Assembly (NCBI GenBank): GCA_001321855.1
Contig: JPUP01000078.1
Coordinates: 1-64,000, forward strand
Direction: 5' to 3'
Source: SAR11 cluster bacterium PRT-SC02
GTDB lineage: Bacteria; Pseudomonadota; Alphaproteobacteria; Pelagibacterales; Pelagibacteraceae
Length of the DNA: 64,000 nucleotides
The notes below the pieces were generated by a model that worked only from the letters and a program-made list of their open reading frames with translations, ran no database searches and had not been told where the DNA came from. Position 1 is the first letter of the stretch. Every line of letters begins with the position of its first letter. A program made the position numbers and the translations under genes. Below, piece after piece: positions 17,948 to 27,397 of this stretch.

Positions 17948-19389
17948 TAATTGTGAATACCAAGATGTGTATATTTTATATTCAAATAATCTTTGATGGC
18001 CATAGATCCACCTTCTCTTCCATAACCAGTTTGTTTTATTCCGCCAAACGGGGCTTCAGCTAATGCAACAACAGGTGTATTTACCGCCACAGTACCACTC
18101 TCCATAAGTTCTGAGGCTTTGTTAGCCTTCTCCATATCGTTTGTGTATAAATAGCTAGCTAATCCTAACTCATTATTGTTAGCCCTCTCAATGACTTCAT
18201 CAAAAGATTTAAATGTTAAAATTGGTACTAATGGACCAAAAGGCTCTTGCTTCATGATTGTATAATTATCTTTCACGTTATCAAAAATAGTTGGTTCATA
18301 ATAATAACCTTTATTAAATCCAGCTGGTCTTTTTCCACCACACAATACATCAGCGCCCTCTTTTTTTGTTGTTTCCACTAAAGCCTCTATTTCCTCTAAT
18401 CTTTTTTTTGTGGTTAAAGGGCCTAGTATAGTATCTTTATCTAAACCGTTACCAATTTTTAGTTTTTTTGTTTTTTCTACCATTAATTTAGCAAAATCAT
18501 TTTTTTTACTTTCATGTATGTAAAATCTTCCTGGAGAAATACAAACTTGGCCGTTATTTCTAAATTTTGCTGTAATTGCCATATCTGTTACTTTATTTAA
18601 ATCAACATCGTCAAAAACAATAAAAGGTGAATGACCACTTAATTCCATCGTTACTCTTTGAACTTTATCGGCTGCTTTTTTTAAAATAAGTTTACCCACT
18701 CTAGTTGATCCAGTGATTGAAACTTTTTTAACAATGTCAGAGGACATTAAATTGTCAGAGATAAAAGCAGGATCTCCAGATAATAAATTAACAACACCTG
18801 GTGGTACACCTGCTTCTTTACAAATATCTACCAATTGCATTACAGCACCAGGAGTTATTGTATCAGGCTTTACAATAACAGAGCATCCAGCAGCTAATGC
18901 TGTTGAGATTTTTCTTGAAGCAAGTATAACTGGAAAATTCCACGGAACTAATGCTGCTACAACTCCAACCGGTTGATAATAAACATGTATTCTAGTATTA
19001 GGAAATCTACTTTGCAGCGTCTCTCCATATATTCTTTTTGTTTCTTCAGAATTCCATTCAAATATATCAGCAGCACCACCTACTTCACCTGCACCTTCCG
19101 TTAAAGGTTTTCCTACTTCAAGAGTTAACCATTTCGATAAAATATCAACTTTGCTTCTAATAAGATCTGATATTTTTCTAATTATTTTAGACCTTTCCCA
19201 AGGAGATGTATTCTTCCAGATTTCTAAACCCCTCTCTGCTGACTTTAAAGCTAATTGAATATCATTTTTATTTGCTTTTGAAGCCTTACCTATAATTTCT
19301 TCTGTAGCTGGATTTAAAACCTCATAAGTCTCACCACTTGAAGATTTCTGCCATTTGCCATCTATAAATTGTCCAAATTTTTCGTACAT
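17947..19389 (-). CDS. NAD(P)-dependent aldehyde dehydrogenase
   Basis: 480-aa ALDH-superfamily enzyme. The cofactor fold has VPWNFPVILASRKISTALAAGC and SITGSTRVGK; the general-base Glu is in VTMELSGHSP and the catalytic Cys in NNGQVCISPGRF. It resembles succinate/lactaldehyde/glycolaldehyde semialdehyde dehydrogenases rather than the CoA-acylating IolA/MmsA form. It leads the minus-strand operon with the HpcH aldolase, divergent from iolD with 48 bases between. The substrate is not fixed by sequence. Confidence 0.88.
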   Translation of the reverse strand: MYEKFGQFIDGKWQKSSSGETYEVLNPATEEIIGKASKANKNDIQLALKSAERGLEIWKNTSPWERSKIIRKISDLIRSKVDILSKWLTLEVGKPLTEGAGEVGGAADIFEWNSEETKRIYGETLQSRFPNTRIHVYYQPVGVVAALVPWNFPVILASRKISTALAAGCSVIVKPDTITPGAVMQLVDICKEAGVPPGVVNLLSGDPAFISDNLMSSDIVKKVSITGSTRVGKLILKKAADKVQRVTMELSGHSPFIVFDDVDLNKVTDMAITAKFRNNGQVCISPGRFYIHESKKNDFAKLMVEKTKKLKIGNGLDKDTILGPLTTKKRLEEIEALVETTKKEGADVLCGGKRPAGFNKGYYYEPTIFDNVKDNYTIMKQEPFGPLVPILTFKSFDEVIERANNNELGLASYLYTNDMEKANKASELMESGTVAVNTPVVALAEAPFGGIKQTGYGREGGSMAIKDYLNIKYTHLGIHN

Positions 19390-19437
19390 AATAATTATTG
19401 ATAATTAAGATATAATTAAATACTTTATAGAGAATTT

Positions 19438-21282
19438 ATGAAAAACATTCAACTTACTTGTGCACAGGCAATAGTAAAATTTTTGATAAAGCAAAAAATT
19501 TTGATTGATGGTAAAAAAGAACCTCTTTTTCCTGGAGCATTTGGTATTTTTGGTCACGGAAATGTTGCTTGCTTAGGTCAAGCTCTTCAAGAGAATAAAA
19601 AAGATTTACCAACTTGGAGAGGACACCATGAACAAAATATGGCCCTTACTGGTATTGCCTACTCAAGAGCTAAAAGACGTAAACAAATATTTATAGCGAC
19701 AAGTTCTGTTGGTCCTGGGTCAACAAACATGATAACAGCTGCTGCTGTTGCATTAAGTAATAGGTTACCGATTTTATTTTTGCCTGGAGACACATTTGCA
19801 AACAGAATGCCCGATCCGGTATTACAACAAGTTGAACATTTTAATAATCCTGGGATTACGCAAAATGATGCTTTCAAACCTGTTGTTAGATATTTTGATC
19901 GAATAACTAGACCAGAACAAATTATATCAAGTTTACCTCAAGCTATTGAAATAATGCTAGATCCTGCAGATTGTGGTCCCGCATGTCTATCTTTATCTCA
20001 AGATGTGCAAGGGGAAAAATTTGAATACCCCGAGGAATTTTTTAAAGAGAGAATACACACAATCAGGAGACCAAAGCCAGATGACTACCAAATAAAAAAA
20101 GCAGCTGAAATAATTAAAAATTCTAAAAATCCATTAATTATTTCTGGGGGAGGAGTTTTTTATTCTGATTCAATGAACGAATTATCAAATTTTGCAAAAA
20201 AACATAATATACCGGTCACTCAAACTGTAATGGGTTATTCAACAATGACAAAAGATCATTCTCACTTTCTTGGACCGATCGGTGGACTTGGAGGTAAGGC
20301 AGCAAACAACATGGCAAAAAAAACAGATCTTGCAATTGCTGTGGGAACTAAACTTGCCGATTTTACAACTGGATCTTGGGCAAATTTTGAAAACTCAAAT
20401 TTTAAATTAGTATGTATTAATACTTCAAGATTTGATGCTAATAAGCATTTAGCTCAAGCTGTTATAGGAGACGCGAAGGTTTCACTTATGGAATTATCAC
20501 AATCACTTGGAAATTGGAAAGCAAATTCTGACTGGTATGATTTATCTAGAAAAGAATTAAAGAATTGGAATAATTACGTTGATAAAGAAAGTGGTCCAAC
20601 TAATCAAAAATTACCAAGTTACGCACATGCAGTTGGGGCTATTTATAGAAATTCAAACCCATCAGATATTGCTGTTACAGCTGCTGGAGGATTAGTGGGT
20701 GAAGTAGTTCAAGTTTGGAGGCCAAAAGAATTGAATACTCATGAAACTGAGTGGGGTTTTAGTTGTATGAGTTATGAAATATCTGGAGCTTTAGGAATTA
20801 AAATGGCCAATCCCGATAAAGAAGTAATTACATTTGTTGGAGATGGATCTTACCTACTTTACAATTCTGATATTTATAGTTCTGTAATAACAGATAACAA
20901 ATTGATTATCATTGTTTGCGATAATGGAGGTCATGCAGTTATAAATAGATTACAGCTTTATAAAGGAGGTAAAGAATTTAATTGCTTATTAAAATCATCT
21001 AAGACACCTAACTTAGTACCAGTAGATTTCGCCTCACATGCTAAAAGCATGGGAGCTAACGGCGAACATGTAAACTCAATAAATGAATTAGAAAATGCAT
21101 TTAAAAGAGCAAAAAAATCAAAAAAAACATACGTTATTAGCATACATACCGATGGCTACCAATGGTTAGAGGGATCAGCTTATTGGGAAAGCCCTACTTT
21201 ATCTATCCCAACAACAGAAGAAAATAAAAAAGCCTTAAAAGAACATTTGGAAGGTAAGAAAAAACAAAGAAAAGGTGTATAA
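19438..21282 (+). CDS. iolD: 3D-(3,5/4)-trihydroxycyclohexane-1,2-dione hydrolase (IolD)
   Basis: Thiamin-diphosphate enzyme that opens the cyclitol ring in myo-inositol breakdown. Length (614 aa) fits IolD. The N-terminal domain carries the activating Glu (RGHHEQNMALTG, E65); the ThDP motif starts VGDGSYLLYNSDIYSS near residue 466 and ends CDNGGHAVINRLQ, close to the IolD pattern. It is followed after 8 bases by a Gfo/Idh dehydrogenase. The window also holds iolG, iolE and an importer, which supports the role; iolB, iolC and iolJ are absent. Confidence 0.9.
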   Translation: MKNIQLTCAQAIVKFLIKQKILIDGKKEPLFPGAFGIFGHGNVACLGQALQENKKDLPTWRGHHEQNMALTGIAYSRAKRRKQIFIATSSVGPGSTNMITAAAVALSNRLPILFLPGDTFANRMPDPVLQQVEHFNNPGITQNDAFKPVVRYFDRITRPEQIISSLPQAIEIMLDPADCGPACLSLSQDVQGEKFEYPEEFFKERIHTIRRPKPDDYQIKKAAEIIKNSKNPLIISGGGVFYSDSMNELSNFAKKHNIPVTQTVMGYSTMTKDHSHFLGPIGGLGGKAANNMAKKTDLAIAVGTKLADFTTGSWANFENSNFKLVCINTSRFDANKHLAQAVIGDAKVSLMELSQSLGNWKANSDWYDLSRKELKNWNNYVDKESGPTNQKLPSYAHAVGAIYRNSNPSDIAVTAAGGLVGEVVQVWRPKELNTHETEWGFSCMSYEISGALGIKMANPDKEVITFVGDGSYLLYNSDIYSSVITDNKLIIIVCDNGGHAVINRLQLYKGGKEFNCLLKSSKTPNLVPVDFASHAKSMGANGEHVNSINELENAFKRAKKSKKTYVISIHTDGYQWLEGSAYWESPTLSIPTTEENKKALKEHLEGKKKQRKGV

Positions 21283-21290
21283 GCTTTTTT

Positions 21291-22448
21291 ATGAAAAAAG
21301 TTTTTAATGTTGGTTTAATTGGCTGCGGTCATATTGCCGAAACATATTTCAGAGCACATAATTATTTTAATAATTTTAAAATCATCAAATGTGCAGATAT
21401 TAATTTTGATGCAGCCCAAAAATGCGCAAAGAATTTTAATATAAAAGCAATATCTGTTAATCAACTATTAAAAGATAAAGAAATTGATATTGTATTGAAC
21501 TTAACTATTCCAAAAGCTCATTATATCATTGCTAAAAAAGCTATCTTAAATGGAAAACATGTTTATTCTGAAAAACCATTAGCAACCTCCTTTCGAGACG
21601 GCAAAAATTTAATAAGATTAGCTAAGAAAAAAAAAATTTTTGTTGGGAATGCACCAGATACTTTTCTTGGTGGTGGAATGCAAAAAGCCAGAGAATTAGT
21701 TGATAAAAAAACTATTGGTAAAATAAAATTTGGTAATGCTATCTTTGCATATCCAGGGATACAATCATACCACCCAAACCCTGAACCTTGGTTTGCTAAA
21801 AATGAAGGTGGTCCAGTTATTGATATGGGGCCATATTATTTGACTGCTCTAGTAAATCTTTTAGGGCCTGCAAAAAATGTTTTAAGTCAATCACTTCAAA
21901 ATACCTCAAAAAGAGTTATTGGAATTGGCCCAAAAAAAGGAAAGATAATTAAAGTTAAGTGTCCAACAACCTATTTTTCAACAATTATGTTTAAAAATGG
22001 GACAATAATTAGATTAACCTTATCTTTTGATGTTATTTCTCATTTGCGAAATCATATAGAGCTTTATGGAGAAAAAGGTTCTATGGTGGTACCAGATCCA
22101 AATATGTTTGGTGGCTCTGTATTGATAAGTAAAAAAATGAATAGTAATTGGAAAAATTATAAAACTAATAAGACAACACTAGGAAAGATTAATATAAGAA
22201 CGCAAAGTGCAAGAGCGAACGAGTCACCAACAAATGCTAATTATAGAGGTGCAGGATTAGCAGAGATGATAAATGCAATTAAAAACAAAAAGAAACATAG
22301 ATGTAATGAAGATTTATCATTACATGTTTTAAATATTATTGACGCTATCCATAAATCTGCCAAAAAAAGAAAAAAAATAAAATTAGAAGTTGATTGTAGT
22401 AAACCTAAATTTTTTACAAAAAAAGAGATAAATTTGATAACTAAATAA
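21291..22448 (+). CDS. Gfo/Idh/MocA-family oxidoreductase
   Basis: 385-aa NAD(P)-dependent dehydrogenase. The Rossmann part begins NVGLIGCGHIAETYFRAH; the family signature is HVYSEKPLATS with the catalytic Lys in EKP; the C-terminal domain has GPVIDMGPYYLTALVNLLGP with the conserved Asp. It follows iolD by 8 bases and overlaps the convergent ROK kinase by 8. It differs from the IolG-type gene at 26.3 kb and could act on another inositol isomer or a related sugar. Substrate unknown. Confidence 0.85.
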   Translation: MKKVFNVGLIGCGHIAETYFRAHNYFNNFKIIKCADINFDAAQKCAKNFNIKAISVNQLLKDKEIDIVLNLTIPKAHYIIAKKAILNGKHVYSEKPLATSFRDGKNLIRLAKKKKIFVGNAPDTFLGGGMQKARELVDKKTIGKIKFGNAIFAYPGIQSYHPNPEPWFAKNEGGPVIDMGPYYLTALVNLLGPAKNVLSQSLQNTSKRVIGIGPKKGKIIKVKCPTTYFSTIMFKNGTIIRLTLSFDVISHLRNHIELYGEKGSMVVPDPNMFGGSVLISKKMNSNWKNYKTNKTTLGKINIRTQSARANESPTNANYRGAGLAEMINAIKNKKKHRCNEDLSLHVLNIIDAIHKSAKKRKKIKLEVDCSKPKFFTKKEINLITK

Positions 22449-23340
22449 AATTTTGCCGACTTAAAATTGCTGCTCCTCTCACACCACTTGCATCACCAAA
22501 TTTAGGTTTTAGAAATACTGTTTTAAGATTAGGCTCATTAATTAATTTTGCACTCATCGTTTTAATCTCATCCAAAAAATCAATTTCATTTGAAATACCA
22601 CCGCCAAAAACAATTGCATCAGGGTCTAAAGTTGTAATAATTGTAATTAAACATCTTGAAAGTATATCTTTATAATTAATGATAAATTCAAATTCATTAT
22701 TATTTTTTTTTCGATATCCAGAAAAAATTTCTTTAGCACTCAAATTTTTATTAAATTTTTCATAATATCTTTTTTCAATAGATTTTCCTGATAAGTAACC
22801 TTCAATTCTATTATTAAAATTATCAATTTGTCCTGGCTCCAAATTTGGTACATTAAATAAAGGAGTATGATTAAGACTCCATTCACCACCTAATCCATTA
22901 GCTCCTTGAATAATCTTTTTATTGATTACTAAACCTCCACCACAACCGGACCCAAGTATAATACCAAATACAGTCTCATAATTGCTGGCTGAACCGTCAA
23001 AAGACTCGGATAAACAAAAACAATTAGCATCGTTATCGGTTAAAATATTATTTTTAATATTTTTCTTTAAATCCTTTATTAAATTCTTTGAATTTAACCA
23101 CAAAGAATTATGTGCATTTTTAATCAAACCACTCGTTTTATCAACTGAACCAGGATGACAAATACCAACATTGAAGTTTTCATTTTTATTATCAAGTTTT
23201 TTTATAATATCTTCTAATGATAAAAGTGTTTTTTGATAATCTGAAGGAGTGGGTATTCTATCTCTTTTTATCTCTTTATTGTTATTATCTAGTAAAACAT
23301 ACTCAATTTTTGTTGCGCCTAAATCAATACCAATTTGCAT
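22441..23340 (-). CDS. ROK-family sugar kinase without the zinc motif
   Basis: 299 aa with the ROK/actin fold: GIDLGATKIEYVLLD at the start, DNDANCFCLSESFDG with the catalytic Asp, and ILGSGCGGGLVINKK. The conserved His is in GGEWSLNHTPL. The usual zinc motif CxCGxxGCxE is replaced by PGQIDNFNNRIEGYLSG with no cysteine. It would phosphorylate a sugar or a linear product of the pathway. It is next to the ABC ATPase gene (1 base spacing), so uptake and phosphorylation are probably co-expressed. Confidence 0.85.
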   Translation of the reverse strand: MQIGIDLGATKIEYVLLDNNNKEIKRDRIPTPSDYQKTLLSLEDIIKKLDNKNENFNVGICHPGSVDKTSGLIKNAHNSLWLNSKNLIKDLKKNIKNNILTDNDANCFCLSESFDGSASNYETVFGIILGSGCGGGLVINKKIIQGANGLGGEWSLNHTPLFNVPNLEPGQIDNFNNRIEGYLSGKSIEKRYYEKFNKNLSAKEIFSGYRKKNNNEFEFIINYKDILSRCLITIITTLDPDAIVFGGGISNEIDFLDEIKTMSAKLINEPNLKTVFLKPKFGDASGVRGAAILSRQNFI

Positions 23341-23341
23341 T

Positions 23342-24133
23342 TTAGGATGAAGATCTATTCATTTCTTGAAGTTCAACTTCCAGCTTATTTAGTTCTTCTC
23401 CACCCGCCATCATGCTAAGAAGTTTTTCTCTTGAAATATCTTTTTTTTCATAAGTTCCTAAACTTTTACCTCTATTTAACACTGTAAAACTATTTCCAAC
23501 TGGATAAGCGTGATGAACGTTATGGGTAATTAAAATTACAGCTAAGCCTTGCGATGCAGCCTTGACTATATATTTTAAAACAACTGAAGCCTGATGAACT
23601 CCTAATGCTGAAGTTGGTTCGTCTAGTATAAGTACTTTTGCACCAAAATAAATTGCTCGACTTATCGCAAGACATTGTCTTTCCCCACCCGACATAGTGC
23701 CGACAGCCTGAGAAGGGTCTCTTACGTCAATACCTATTTGACCCATTCTTTCTGCTGCAATTTGGTTTGCTTTTTCAATATCAAAAACTTTAAACAGAGG
23801 AAAGCCTTTCATAGGTTCTCTACCCATAAAGAAATTTCTAGTAACGCTCATTAATGAAACCAGAGCTAAATCTTGATAAACTGTAGCTATACCCATATCT
23901 AATGCATCTTTTGGACTATCAAAAATTGTTTTTTTGCCCTCAACTATTATTTCTCCCTCATCGGGTTTGTGAACTCCTGCTAAAGTTTTTATTAAAGTCG
24001 ATTTTCCAGCTCCATTATCTCCTAAAAGACACATAATCTCTCCTTTTTTTAATTTCATAGTTACATCTTTAAGCGCTATAACTTTACCGAAAAATTTACT
24101 GATATTATTAAACTGTACTAAATAATCTGACAT
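23342..24133 (-). CDS. Sugar ABC transporter ATP-binding protein (FrcA-like)
   Basis: Single-domain ATPase, 263 aa. Walker A is GDNGAGKST, the signature is MSGGERQ, Walker [10 protein letters not shown] and the switch His is in [14 protein letters not shown]. That last stretch and the ending [19 protein letters not shown] are typical of FrcA-type CUT2 ATPases, which have one cassette rather than the fused pair of RbsA. It works on the cytoplasmic face with the permease encoded one base upstream. Confidence 0.93.
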   Translation of the reverse strand: MSDYLVQFNNISKFFGKVIALKDVTMKLKKGEIMCLLGDNGAGKSTLIKTLAGVHKPDEGEIIVEGKKTIFDSPKDALDMGIATVYQDLALVSLMSVTRNFFMGREPMKGFPLFKVFDIEKANQIAAERMGQIGIDVRDPSQAVGTMSGGERQCLAISRAIYFGAKVLILDEPTSALGVHQASVVLKYIVKAASQGLAVILITHNVHHAYPVGNSFTVLNRGKSLGTYEKKDISREKLLSMMAGGEELNKLEVELQEMNRSSS

Positions 24134-25260
24134 TATTTACTTTCAGTTACTTTTCTTCTTATATAATTATTAAATATAACCGCTATTAACATCATCGCTC
24201 CTAAAAAAACTTTAAACCAGTCTGTGTCTACATCGGTATAAAATATCCCCATTGATACCGTACCAAATATTAGGGCTCCAAAAGCTGCTCCAATAGCAGA
24301 TCCATATCCGCCAGTTAATAAACAACCGCCTACAACAGCTGCAGCTATTGCTTCAAGCTCTTTCAATGTCCCCCTCATTGTATCTGCTGATCCAGCATCT
24401 AGTACTTGAATAGTAGCAAAAATCGTTGCTGCTACTGCTGTACCAATAAATAAACTTATTTTTACTCTTCCAACTGGTACACCTACATTATTTGCTCCAA
24501 TCTTGTCCCCACCAGATGCAAATATCCAATTACCATATCTAGTCTTCATCAATATCCATGTGGAAATAATTGCTAAAGCAATAAACCATATTACTGAAGG
24601 CGGTATACCGGTGGCAAGAGGTGTGCCGTCAGTTCTTAAAGCAATTAAATTCATTGAACCAAGCCAAGAAAAAAACCACTTAAATGTATCAGTAGCAAAA
24701 ATCCATGCTAGAGGATCATCTTCAATTAAAACTCTTAATCCTGGAACTTGGGTACGACCAGTGATCAGCCTTGTTATTGCTAAAGTAGCTCCTCTTAAAA
24801 TAAATAACATAGCAAGAGTTACAATGAATGACGGTAAACCTGTTCTAACAACCAAAATTCCATTAAAATATCCTACTAGTACAGCCATCGAAAATGCAAA
24901 TATAATACTCATCCACAATGGCCATCCCCAATAAATCGCTGGTATGGCTATACATATTCCTGCAAAACCAATCATTGACCCGATTGATAAATCAAATTCA
25001 CCACCTATCATAAGCATTGCAGCAGCTATCGCGATGATTCCCAGGTTTGCAGAAACGTCAAGAAAATTTAAAACACCATAAGCACTAAACATTCCAGTGT
25101 CACCAGCAACTATACCAAAGAAAATAAATACTAGAATCGCTCCACCCAAAGCACCAAGCTCGGGCCTATTTAGTAATAATCTTAATTTTGAAACTTTTTT
25201 TAGTCTTTCATCCTGATTAAAATCAGTTTTTTTCTCAATACTTTTTGATTTTGTAGACAT
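24133..25260 (-). CDS. Sugar ABC transporter permease (FrcC/RbsC-like)
   Basis: 375-aa CUT2 permease with about ten membrane segments. After a charged N-terminal leader (about residues 1-32) come [40 protein letters not shown] and the C-terminal [21 protein letters not shown], all hallmarks of RbsC/FrcC-like permeases. It overlaps the ATPase start by one base. A strong hairpin separates it from the upstream binding-protein gene, so its expression is probably lower than that of the binding protein. Confidence 0.93.
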   Translation of the reverse strand: MSTKSKSIEKKTDFNQDERLKKVSKLRLLLNRPELGALGGAILVFIFFGIVAGDTGMFSAYGVLNFLDVSANLGIIAIAAAMLMIGGEFDLSIGSMIGFAGICIAIPAIYWGWPLWMSIIFAFSMAVLVGYFNGILVVRTGLPSFIVTLAMLFILRGATLAITRLITGRTQVPGLRVLIEDDPLAWIFATDTFKWFFSWLGSMNLIALRTDGTPLATGIPPSVIWFIALAIISTWILMKTRYGNWIFASGGDKIGANNVGVPVGRVKISLFIGTAVAATIFATIQVLDAGSADTMRGTLKELEAIAAAVVGGCLLTGGYGSAIGAAFGALIFGTVSMGIFYTDVDTDWFKVFLGAMMLIAVIFNNYIRRKVTESK

Positions 25261-25276
25261 ATTAAAAAACCTATAA

Positions 25277-25310
25277 AAAAAGGCCTAGAGAAATATCGCT
25301 AGGCCTTTTT
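25277..25310 (-). terminator. Hairpin between binding protein and permease genes
   Basis: On the minus strand, AAAAAGGCCTAG and CTAGGCCTTTTT form a perfect 12-bp stem with a 10-base loop, ending in a T run. It lies 11 bases after the binding-protein stop and 17 before the permease start. It fits a partial terminator and 3' stabiliser that gives more binding protein than membrane components. Confidence 0.8.
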
Positions 25311-25320
25311 GATATTTATC

Positions 25321-26244
25321 TTATCTATAACCTTGAGCGGCCCATTTAATTACACTCTTAGCATTTTGAGGTGTAACAAAACCTGGTCCTGTCATAACTA
25401 CACCAGCAGGCATAGTTCCATATCTCATATATTGAGTAAAGATTGCTATAGGTAAATAACCTTGTAGATACTGTTGTTGATCGATTAAGAACTCAACTTT
25501 TCCAGCAGCAGCAGCTTTTAGCATACCTGGAGACATATCGAATGTACCAAGTTTGACGCTTCCAACTTTTCCAGCAGACTCTAAAGCTTTTAGAGCAGCT
25601 TCACCTGCAAGACCAGCTCCTAAAGTTAGAATTGTGTCATATCCGCCACCTAATTTAGCAGCTACAGCTTTTTGAATTTCAGTTGGGTCATTTGATGTAC
25701 CTAATATATCAACAGATCCACCAAAACCTTTTTTGAAACCAGCACATCTTCTATCTAAAGCGACGTTACCTACTTCGTGGTTAACACATAGTGCTTTTTT
25801 ACCACCAGAAGCTTTCATTTTTTGTCCACCGCCTACACCAGCTTCAAACTCTGTTTGACCTACGTGAGCACTAATACCTAATTTCATGTAGTCGTCTGAA
25901 CCTGAATTCATTGAGATTACTGGAATACCTGCAGAAATTGCAGCTTTAACAGATTTACCTAAAGCGGCAGCATCAGGTAAAGTTATTACAATACCTTTTG
26001 GTTTTTGAGAAACAGCATTATCGATTAATTTTGCCATTTCGACCATATCAAACGTTGCTGGGGCTGTATATTTGCAAGATACTTTCATATCTTTACAAGC
26101 TTTATCAACTCCATTTTTTGCAACAGACCAGAAAGGGTCATTTGCTTGTCCATGAGATACAACAATAATATCAACTGCTAAAGCAGCTACTGACATCATT
26201 GCCCAACTCATGAGAGCAGCAATTGTTAAGTATACTTTCTTCAT
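25321..26244 (-). CDS. Periplasmic sugar/cyclitol-binding protein (FrcB/IbpA-like)
   Basis: 307 aa with a signal peptide (residues 1-23, ending VAALAV). The mature part is a type I periplasmic binding protein: IIVVSHGQANDPFWSVAKNGV, then MAKLIDNAVSQKPKGIVITLP, GIPVISMNSGSDD and FLIDQQQYLQGYLPIAIFTQY. It captures the substrate for the FrcCA-like permease and ATPase. The order binding protein-permease-ATPase and the neighbours iolG, iolE and iolD suggest inositol or a related cyclitol. A GAGGAAA ribosome site precedes the ATG. Confidence 0.93.
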   Translation of the reverse strand: MKKVYLTIAALMSWAMMSVAALAVDIIVVSHGQANDPFWSVAKNGVDKACKDMKVSCKYTAPATFDMVEMAKLIDNAVSQKPKGIVITLPDAAALGKSVKAAISAGIPVISMNSGSDDYMKLGISAHVGQTEFEAGVGGGQKMKASGGKKALCVNHEVGNVALDRRCAGFKKGFGGSVDILGTSNDPTEIQKAVAAKLGGGYDTILTLGAGLAGEAALKALESAGKVGSVKLGTFDMSPGMLKAAAAGKVEFLIDQQQYLQGYLPIAIFTQYMRYGTMPAGVVMTGPGFVTPQNAKSVIKWAAQGYR

Positions 26245-26264
26245 GATTATTTCCTCATTTGTTT

Positions 26265-26286
26265 GTTAATTTTGCGCAATTAAAAC
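26265..26286. promoter_or_regulatory. Palindromic operator-like site before the binding-protein gene
   Basis: GTT-N4-TTGCGCAA-N4-AAC is symmetrical over 22 bases. On the minus strand it overlaps and follows a possible TTGTAA-17-TTTAAT promoter, 20 bases before the binding-protein ATG. The shape resembles LacI-family operators. No LacI-type regulator is encoded in the window. Confidence 0.4.
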
Positions 26287-26344
26287 AAAAAATTTATAAA
26301 ATTACAAAAGGAAAATAAATATTTACAACTTCTGGTAGTTGAAT

Positions 26345-27340
26345 TTACTTTAATTTTATTACTTTTTTTTGATTTAAAGATTGATATGCGGCATTAGCAA
26401 TTTTTAAAGCAAAATAACCATCTTGAAATGTTGACCTTGGTTTAAAGTTTTTTTTGTGTAAAGCAATCAATTCATTAAGTTGAAGATTGTAAGCTTCTTT
26501 ATATCTTTCAATAAAAAAGTTTAAAAAAGGTTTTTGCGAGTGTGATTGATTTGAATTAAAAATCTCTGTGGCTGTATTTTTTTGATTACCAGAAAAAAGC
26601 ATACCTTTTTCTCCAAATAATTCGACTCTTTGATCATAACCGAATGAACAATGTCTAGAATTTGTTATTACGCATAAGACACCTTTTTTTGATTTCATAA
26701 TAACTGTCGCTAATTCATGATCTTTAATTTTCTTGTATAAAGGGTCAAAAGAACTTGTTGAAGAACTAATTTCAGAAATATCGTCATTCTTTAAATAATA
26801 TCTGCATAAATCAAAGTCATGGATCATCATATCTCTAAAAATACCTCCAGATGATTTAAGATAGGCTTTAGAAGGAGGAGCGGGATCTCTGCTTGTAATT
26901 ATTATTTTCTCTAATCTTCCAATTCTACCCTTATCTAAATCCTTTTTTATAGAGTCATGACCAGGGTCAAATCTTCGATTAAATCCTAATTGTATTTTAG
27001 AATTATATTTTTTAACGATTTTAAATGTTTTTATAATTTTTTTTATATTTAAATCTAAAGGTTTTTCACAAAAAATAGTTTTATTATATTTAATACCCTC
27101 TTCAATAAATTTAATATGAGTACTTGTAGGACTTGAAATAAAAATAATATCTACCCTTTTATCTGAAAAAATTTTTTTATAGTTATTCTCTATACTGCAA
27201 TTATAAAGTCTTTTTGCTTTTTTTCTTAGTTTTTCTATTTTTTCGTAAACATATAAAAGTTTAAGACTGTTATTTAAACTAATATTTTGGGCATGCATTT
27301 GACCAATTCTGCCAAAACCTAAAAGTGCTACATTAATCAT
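26345..27340 (-). CDS. iolG: Inositol 2-dehydrogenase-like Gfo/Idh oxidoreductase (IolG)
   Basis: 331 aa. The N-terminal NAD site is VALLGFGRIGQMHAQN, followed by FCEKPLDLN (catalytic Lys). The C-terminal part has GFNRRFDPGHDSIKKDL, TSRDPAPPSKAYLKSSGG and FRDMMIHDFDLCRYYL, the pattern of inositol 2-dehydrogenases with the catalytic His in IHDFD. It would oxidise myo-inositol to 2-keto-myo-inositol, the substrate of IolE encoded divergently 57 bases away. It lies upstream of the importer operon on the same strand. Confidence 0.85.
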   Translation of the reverse strand: MINVALLGFGRIGQMHAQNISLNNSLKLLYVYEKIEKLRKKAKRLYNCSIENNYKKIFSDKRVDIIFISSPTSTHIKFIEEGIKYNKTIFCEKPLDLNIKKIIKTFKIVKKYNSKIQLGFNRRFDPGHDSIKKDLDKGRIGRLEKIIITSRDPAPPSKAYLKSSGGIFRDMMIHDFDLCRYYLKNDDISEISSSTSSFDPLYKKIKDHELATVIMKSKKGVLCVITNSRHCSFGYDQRVELFGEKGMLFSGNQKNTATEIFNSNQSHSQKPFLNFFIERYKEAYNLQLNELIALHKKNFKPRSTFQDGYFALKIANAAYQSLNQKKVIKLK

Positions 27341-27397
27341 AAATTCTTTTGTAACTTTATTATTAATAATATAAAATATTATTACTTTCTTAAAAAT

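Noticed and set aside
24503-24934. 143-aa plus-strand ORF
   Set aside because: It lies wholly antisense to the sugar permease gene, has no family features and is a shadow.
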